Source: Polytrichum commune (lineage: Eukaryota > Streptophyta > Polytrichopsida > Polytrichales > Polytrichaceae). Taken from it: a DNA stretch of 64,000 nucleotides. The position numbers were made by a program, and so were the translations under genes. Below, in pieces: positions 58,705 to 64,000 of the stretch (its first letter is position 1; each line of letters opens with the position of its first letter). The notes under the pieces are model-generated. The model was given only the letters and a program-made list of their open reading frames with translations. It was not told the DNA's origin and ran no database searches. The DNA lies in the NCBI GenBank assembly GCA_950295325.1, contig OX485806.1:55921169-55985168 (forward strand). Direction: 5' to 3'.

Positions 58705-59810
58705 ATGGCATGCCCGTCAATAGGAGAATTAGAAAGGTGAAGACTAGAGTGGCCGCTAGAATTCAATCACAAGGAGATCGAGATGTGAAGGCCATAGAGA
58801 TAGAGGTCAACATAGTAGACAAGGTGGTCCCAAATGTGCTAGTGGATGGAGGTAGTAGTTTGAACATTTTTTCGGAACATACTATGAAGAAATTGTGTCT
58901 TGGTCTTACGGGTCCTTCTCCCTTGATTATAAACATGGCAAATCAAAGCTCAACCACACCTTTGGGAATGATTCAAGATTGTAGGATGACCACCGGGGGA
59001 GAGGAGTATTTAGTTACTTTTCATGTGATTAAGATGCATTCCAACAAGGACTCGTTCCCCATCTTGTTGGGAAGACCTTGGTTGAGAATGGCCGATGCCA
59101 TAGTAGATTGGGGAGGTGCGAAGCCATCCATTACTTATGGTCCTAAGGATAATCGAGTCAAAGTGTCAATTGGGTCATTAGAAGGGTGGATGAAGAAGGG
59201 ATTGTACCTACGATTGGAAGAGGAAGACCTTGACAAAATCAAGGATGAAGGAGGGGAGGCTCTAGTCGGAGTTGTTCATCCCGGAAGTCGCAACACCATC
59301 ACCATCACGGACTCGGGTTCAGGAAATTTAGGTCATAGGTTCTATAATTATGGGGATGATGGGGAGTATGCCCAATGGTTGAGGGATTATCCGGAGTCCG
59401 AATTTGATGTTATGACCACGTCCCATCATGCATGTTTGAGGGATTATGTTGTTAGTTCAAGGAACGAGAAATATTTCTTGTTAGAACCATGTGAGGTGCT
59501 CACCGAGGAAGAGTGGATTTTAGGGGGATTAATACCTTGGGTTGATAGTATGGAAGAGAGTGACGTACGTTTAGTACATGTAGATGGGACGCAAGATCAG
59601 GATGCTATCATGGAGATGGAGAAGTTGGAGGAGCCTTTACACTTCAAGACTATGTCAACGGGAATTGTTGTTGGGCAAGATGTCAAGGATTATCCCAACG
59701 TACCGGCGGATTGGTATAGGAACAAAGATGAGCAAGTTCATGTTATCAAAGGAGATTGGAATTATGTAGATGTTCCAATTAAAGTTGGGCATTGGATGTT
59801 AGAGTGGTGA
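58683..59810 (+). CDS. Retropepsin-like protease of family C element with an unrecognised C-terminal region
   Basis: 375 codons, uninterrupted. Residues about 25-150 are a retroviral-type aspartic protease of Ty3/gypsy kind: VLVDGGSSLNIF with the catalytic Asp55 (DGG in place of the usual D-S/T-G), and FPILLGRPWL at 126-134 as the second landmark (ILG..WL). Residues about 150-375 are acidic, with no zinc finger, reverse transcriptase or other domain I can name; the end WMLEW is followed by a stop. Only 314 bp separate it from the LTR, so reverse transcriptase, RNase H and integrase are missing. It could be a deleted element or a non-autonomous gag-protease type. The frame extends open a little upstream of 58,683, so the start is uncertain. 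Confidence 0.65.
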   Translation: MPCHKVKDGMPVNRRIRKVKTRVAARIQSQGDRDVKAIEIEVNIVDKVVPNVLVDGGSSLNIFSEHTMKKLCLGLTGPSPLIINMANQSSTTPLGMIQDCRMTTGGEEYLVTFHVIKMHSNKDSFPILLGRPWLRMADAIVDWGGAKPSITYGPKDNRVKVSIGSLEGWMKKGLYLRLEEEDLDKIKDEGGEALVGVVHPGSRNTITITDSGSGNLGHRFYNYGDDGEYAQWLRDYPESEFDVMTTSHHACLRDYVVSSRNEKYFLLEPCEVLTEEEWILGGLIPWVDSMEESDVRLVHVDGTQDQDAIMEMEKLEEPLHFKTMSTGIVVGQDVKDYPNVPADWYRNKDEQVHVIKGDWNYVDVPIKVGHWMLEW

Positions 59811-60124
59811 TCTCGCGATCCACATCAATGTTGGGTTGAAATTTGGACACTATGGGTGGAAGACGGAATTAGGATTCAATTGGGGTACCAACAATGTTAC
59901 ATCAAACTGTCCGATGATGAAGAGGAGGACCAATGTGTCACTAGCTCTAAGAGAAGGTTGCCTATACTTCAATCTAGCTTGCAATGGAGTCTCTTAAGGT
60001 CGCAATGAGTTCACACCTATCGAAAGTCAATCATGGGAAAATGTTGATTGACTTGGAGTTTGAACGACAACTTGCCTTCGAAGCAAGAAATTCGGTATTT
60101 ATCCCCCGATGGTCGCCAATAATA
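59811..60124 (+). other. 3' internal region of the family C element
   Basis: Coding-like but interrupted sequence between the protease stop and the LTR. No reverse transcriptase motif and no clear polypurine tract before the LTR (catcgccaataata-type sequence). Confidence 0.4.
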
Positions 60125-61715
60125 TGATCCCAAAATGATGCTCACATGTGTTCTTAACTCTTCGAAACCATTAGAAGTTATGTTTTAATGTTTTATGATT
60201 ATCCACAAAAATATAAAAAGAGTGAAGCTTGAATGAAGTTATGTTTAGTCATTAGGCTAGTGTGGAGAGGATTTATTAGAAGTAGGTAGCGTGAAGAAGT
60301 TCCTTAGTTAGGTGAGCGTAAGGAGTGGTGAACCAAGGGTAGTTCCTTGGTTTAAATGTTTGAATTAGGATCTATGTTGTTAGTTTAAGAGAAAAAACTT
60401 AGAAGATAGGATGAGAGCCTACAAAGTAGGAAAGGATTACAAGGGCTTATCTTGAGGGTGCTCACCTACTCCCTCTCAACTCACTATATAAACCCTCACT
60501 CTTCCCTCTCTCATCATCTTTCCTTCGTGCTCCTTGGCACCCCACGTGTTATAAGTGTGGGTGTGGGAGGCAAGAACGGAACACATGTGCGTACAAGATC
60601 TCAAGGTGAAGAACCAAGACTAATTCACCTTGAAGTTAGTTTGACATTTGTTAGGAGTAGTCTTTGGTTGAGACATTTAGAGTTTAGCTTGTTGTATGTG
60701 ACTTATAGAATTTAGATTCATGATATTTAGATTTATAGTGTTTGGAATCATGGCATTTAGAATTGTAGCATCCACATTCATGTTGAATTTAAAGCTCTCT
60801 CTCCTCTAAGGAGTTGAGCTCTTAGAGCTTTGGGAAATACAGTATTTAGTTGTTGGAACTACAGTATTTAGTCAGAGCATTAGTTGCTGGAAATACAGTA
60901 TTTAGTTGCTGGAAATATAATATTTAGTTGCTGGAAATATAGTATTTAGTTGCTGGAACTACAGTATTTAGTTGCTGGAAATATAATATTTAGTTGCTGG
61001 AAATATAGTATTTAGTTGCTGGAAATACAGTATTTAGTCAGAGGGTTAGTTGCTAGAAATACAGTATTTAGTCAGAGGGTTAGTTGCTGGAAATACAATA
61101 TTGGGTTCAGAAGTTAGACAGCTGGGACATTAGATTGGGTCATAGTTAGTTAATAAGAATATTACCTAATGCTAATTAGGTAATGAGCATTTAGCTAGGG
61201 AGTTGACTACAAGGCATCATAAGGTGATATCAAGGGGGGGAACTTGTAGTTAAGTTGTTGGGATTGTAATCAAGCACTTAAGGGTGCCATGGCGAAGAAT
61301 GAACGAACTTAGGAGTGAATGGCGAAGAATTGCGGAAGAGGATGTAACGCTAAGTGATGAGAGTGATGAGTGTTTTTTAACACTTGTGTACTCATCACAT
61401 GGAGTCAACAAGTCACAACTTCAGCGAGGTGACGAGCACTAGTGAAGAATCAACGGCCAGAACTAAGGTTTCAAGAGGGAAGTCCTTAAGAGCATGTGTA
61501 GCTAAGGCCGTGGGATGGACCCTTGAGGCGGCCAATGCTATACCCACTCAAGAAAATTGCATTAATAAAACATCATGACTTAAGAGAAGTTGGGGGTTCA
61601 TTGAGATGGGACTTATAGCTTATGTTGCTATTTTTGGTGTAACACATGCGAGTCTCAAAACCATCACCCGGACTAGGACGCTTAAGGATGGTGGGTTTGG
61701 CCTCACAAATGGCCA
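60125..61715 (+). repeat. LTR of family C, plus copy (3' LTR)
   Basis: Starts TGATCCCAAAATGATGC and ends about CCTCACAAATGGCCA, 1,591 bp. A TATA box lies at 60,484-60,491 (ctatataaacc) with ggcaccccacgtgttataag downstream, as in the minus copy. It follows the protease frame on the same strand, so it is the 3' LTR. The open frames inside it (60,452-60,715 and 61,384-61,578) are not supported. Confidence 0.65.
60838..61110. repeat. 22-bp tandem repeats inside the plus family C LTR
   Basis: About eleven imperfect copies of ATTTAGTTGCTGGAAATACAGT, some with the variant gtcagagggttagttgct. They occupy the place where the minus copy has its AACCCAGCTCCTTCAT array. Confidence 0.85.
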
Positions 61716-61727
61716 TATTTTTATCTG

Positions 61728-62175
61728 AATGTTGTGAGGAATGTATGTTTAACTACATATTTCTTGTGTGTTGTGGTTCGGACTAGTTGTGTATGGGCTG
61801 GGATAGGACCCCCTCGGATCCGATAGGGTCATGGGGTAGGCTCATAAGGGCCAGATTTTGAGTGGAATGTGTGTGAGGCATGTATGTTTAACTAGATATT
61901 TCTTGTTTGTTTTGGTTCGACCTAGTTGTAAGTTGGCTGGAAGAGGACCCTCTCGGATCCGAGAGGGTCATTGGGTTGGCTCCTAATGGCCACATTTTGA
62001 TAGAAATGTGTGTAAGGCATATATGTTGAACTAAATATTTTTTGTATGTTGTGGATCGGCCTAGTTGTGTATAGGCTGGGATAGGACCCTCTCGGATCTG
62101 AGAGGGTCATGGGGTTGGCTCATAAGGACCAGATTTTGATTGAAATGTTGTGAGGCATGTGTGTTTAATTGTCTC
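61728..62175. repeat. Three 138-139-bp tandem repeats with a central palindrome
   Basis: Units start at 61,728, 61,866 and 62,005, with a partial fourth at 62,144. Each begins aatgt(t/g)tgtgagg and contains a palindrome centred on GGATCC. In unit 2 (61,946-61,969) it is perfect over 24 bp: GACCCTCTCGGA followed by its reverse complement. In unit 3 (62,085-62,108) it has one change, and in unit 1 (about 61,807-61,830) two. The array stops about 70 bp before the first exon of the next gene. Confidence 0.9.
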
Positions 62176-62242
62176 GGGATATGACATTTGGATCAGATTA
62201 TGACTTCAATGTTCTCTTGCATTTGTGTAGGAATCACAATCC

Positions 62243-63876
62243 ATGGATCTCATTCTATCGGTGGATCCCTCAATGGATGACCATAATGTTCAATTCGACG
62301 TTCCTCTGGTATGATTATAAGCCATTGCCTCCATCCTTGAGTTTTTCGTCGTATTCCAAAAATGGCCTTGCTTTCATTGTATTTTCAATAATTTTGGCAT
62401 TACCTTTGTAGAATGATGCACCAATTTCATCCAACTCTTTGCGTCCTCTTGATGAGTCGAACCCAGAGGAGACTGAGCTCTTGATTCGGAGATCGCAAAA
62501 AGAAGACTCTAATGCTGTGATTCACCGGGTTCGAATGAAACCTTTTCATAAGTCGCGTTTCTCTATCCCTTTGTGCCGCTTGCGATGTCTTCCACTTGTT
62601 CGTCCCATCAACAAGGTTGATGTCGCTCGGTTGGAAAATGAGTTCGTCATGGGTTACCGTGACGGTGACCGAGCCTTGTATGTCTCTCCCTACAACAACC
62701 TCAAAGAGGTACTCGATGTCTCCGATGACATCCACAATTCTTGGAGTTCATTATGGCAAGAGGCCAATGAGGAATTCGACGCCATGCTCCAAAATGACCC
62801 TGACCTTGAACACCTTTTTGGCAAGATGTTCAACGTGTGGGAGGGGAACCACCGTTTGTCGGCTTGGTGGAGGCACATTAATAAACATCATTCGCTGGAT
62901 AAAAATTGGCATATCCTTGTTCACTGTATTGTTGTGGATTCAAGAAATTCCACCGCCGTCTTCTTGAATGCCATGAATGACATCAATTGGTAAGTTTACG
63001 TTTCTTTCCCTTCTTTCTTTGCCTTTTTCCGGTTTCCTTTTATGTTTCATTTTTCTTTGGACCCTCATTACTTCGTCTTTTAGGTCCATGGAGCACGATC
63101 ATGTTAAGGACAACCTCCCCGCCAAATTGCTTCGCATTCGTACATTTGGAACAATGAAGCTTGAGGATTTCAAGGACCTCATTTCGGTTGACGACTACAA
63201 GATGTGCGAGGGTAAGATGGAGAAAAGTCCTACTTGGTATCCCCTCACATTGGATGTCTTCTTCAAGTTCTTGTACAAGGTAATATTTCTCCTGCCTCTA
63301 GTTTTTTCTTTCTCATGTTTTGTGCATTAATCTTTACACACATTTCTGTTTGTTTTAGAGAGAGATCTCGAATTCGGCGGATACTGCTGCACGGTTATAC
63401 TGTGAGTCCACTCCCGAGGCTCTTAGATCTGCTACTGGTATTTGGGATGCTATGACAAAAGCCCAGGATAGATTGATCAAAAGTATTCGATCTCGGAGCT
63501 TTGAGAAGTTTATCTCCGTCACCCACAAGGACAACGGCGATGACTTCTTCCAAGAGGTACTCCCTGCACCTCTACAATTTTTGTTTGTTTGTACCTTCGT
63601 ATTTTTCTACTTGTGCTTTATGTATATTTCCTTACATTACACTATTCATTTTTTCAGATTGACCGTCATTTCTCCACCTTCGTCGTCCCGGATATGACTA
63701 TTGAGAAACTACAAAAGGTGGCAACTACACATGTGGATGCTTCCTTTAAGGCTAGATGGCTTCGGTGGTGGAATTCCCCCGCCGAGGTCAAAACTAAAAA
63801 CAAGTTCCCGTCTTCTCTTCCTTTTCGCGAGAAAGCCCTCGATGACTCGTTTCACAAAGCTTCTTTTTGGGCACAG
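62243..63876 (+). CDS. Spliced gene of unknown function with a ParB/sulfiredoxin-like motif, 3' end outside window
   Basis: Exons 62,243-62,308, 62,412-62,989, 63,084-63,279, 63,359-63,556 and 63,658-63,876 join in one frame through GT..AG introns of 79-103 nt. About 419 residues are seen, and the reading continues beyond a donor at 63,877. An acceptor-like site at 62,230 (tttgtgtag) just before the ATG suggests a leader intron. Near residue 170 it has MFNVWEGNHRLSAWW and then WHILVHCIVVDSRN. This resembles the G-x-H-R...A helix and following strand of ParB/Srx-fold proteins; upstream LRCLPLVRPINKVDVARLENEF could be the first strand and helix. The rest (DNLPAKLLRIRTFGTMKLEDF, FEKFISVTHKDNGDDFFQE) matches nothing I know. 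In-frame exons without stops argue for a live or recent gene. Function is unknown. Confidence 0.7.
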
Positions 63877-63940
63877 GTGCTCCCATACCTTATATTTTCT
63901 GGATTGTGATGTTGAAATAGTTTGGTGTGCTCTAGAGGAC

Positions 63941-63964
63941 GACCCTCTCGGATCCGAGAGGGTC
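63941..63964. repeat. Perfect 24-bp palindrome in the intron after exon 5
   Basis: Identical to the palindrome of repeat unit 2 at 61,946-61,969 (GACCCTCTCGGA plus its reverse complement) and followed by gaggaccagattttg as in the units at 61,848 and 62,128. So a piece of the upstream tandem unit recurs inside the gene. Confidence 0.9.
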
Positions 63965-64000
63965 TTTTGTTGAGGGCATGAGGACCAGATTTTGCCTTAT

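Noticed and set aside
54688-61110. Regular repeats considered as CRISPR-like arrays
   Set aside because: Repeats are contiguous tandem units without unique spacers and lie inside LTRs of a plant retrotransposon.

Overview
This window looks like nuclear DNA of a land plant with a large, transposon-rich genome. The reasons are spliceosomal genes with GT..AG introns, a plant-type HAKAI gene, Ty3/gypsy chromovirus copies with a tRNA-iMet-type primer site, a CACTA transposon, a LINE and hAT-like debris. Only two likely host genes are seen in 64 kb. That fits a fern, lycophyte or gymnosperm better than a compact flowering-plant genome, but this is inference; the sequence alone does not name the species.

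Layout. 1-4.4 kb: no recognised gene, apart from a decayed SWIM zinc-finger fragment near 4.1-4.34 kb. 4.49-19.2 kb: a nested stack of transposons. An old plus-strand chromovirus (LTR end, PBS, gag, protease) is split by a minus-strand chromovirus of the same family (5,184-14,534). That second element is itself hit by two solo LTRs, 5,597-6,524 and 10,226-12,480. The old copy is split again by a 3.8-kb CACTA element (15,033-18,839). Target-site duplications support three of these four insertions clearly. 19.2-21.65 kb: a pile of fragments of the same LTR. 21.65-33.2 kb: mostly AT-rich sequence with a decayed hAT/DUF4371-like transposase fragment and a short LTR fragment.

33.65-36.75 kb holds the best gene, a four-exon HAKAI homologue (RING plus C2H2-like zinc finger, E3-ligase-like subunit of the m6A RNA methyltransferase complex). 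38-46 kb is intergenic, with inverted repeats, unresolved decayed sequence and the 3' end of a LINE (RNase H and zinc-finger-like region). 46.1-48.96 kb is another cluster of the chromovirus LTR. One solo LTR there (TSD TGCCA) can be compared with its uninterrupted site at about 7.4 kb in the same window. 49-53.6 kb is a GC-richer decayed block with a Ptta/En-Spm-like coding remnant. 54.3-61.7 kb holds two oppositely oriented copies of a second LTR family, a retropepsin ORF with an unrecognised C-terminal region, and a second SWIM fragment.

The right edge (62.24 kb to the end) carries a spliced gene with at least five exons. Its product has a ParB/sulfiredoxin-like GNHR motif. Tandem 138-139-bp repeats, each centred on a GGATCC palindrome, lie just upstream, and the same palindrome recurs in the intron after exon 5. 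This gene and its palindromic repeats are the least explained part of the window.
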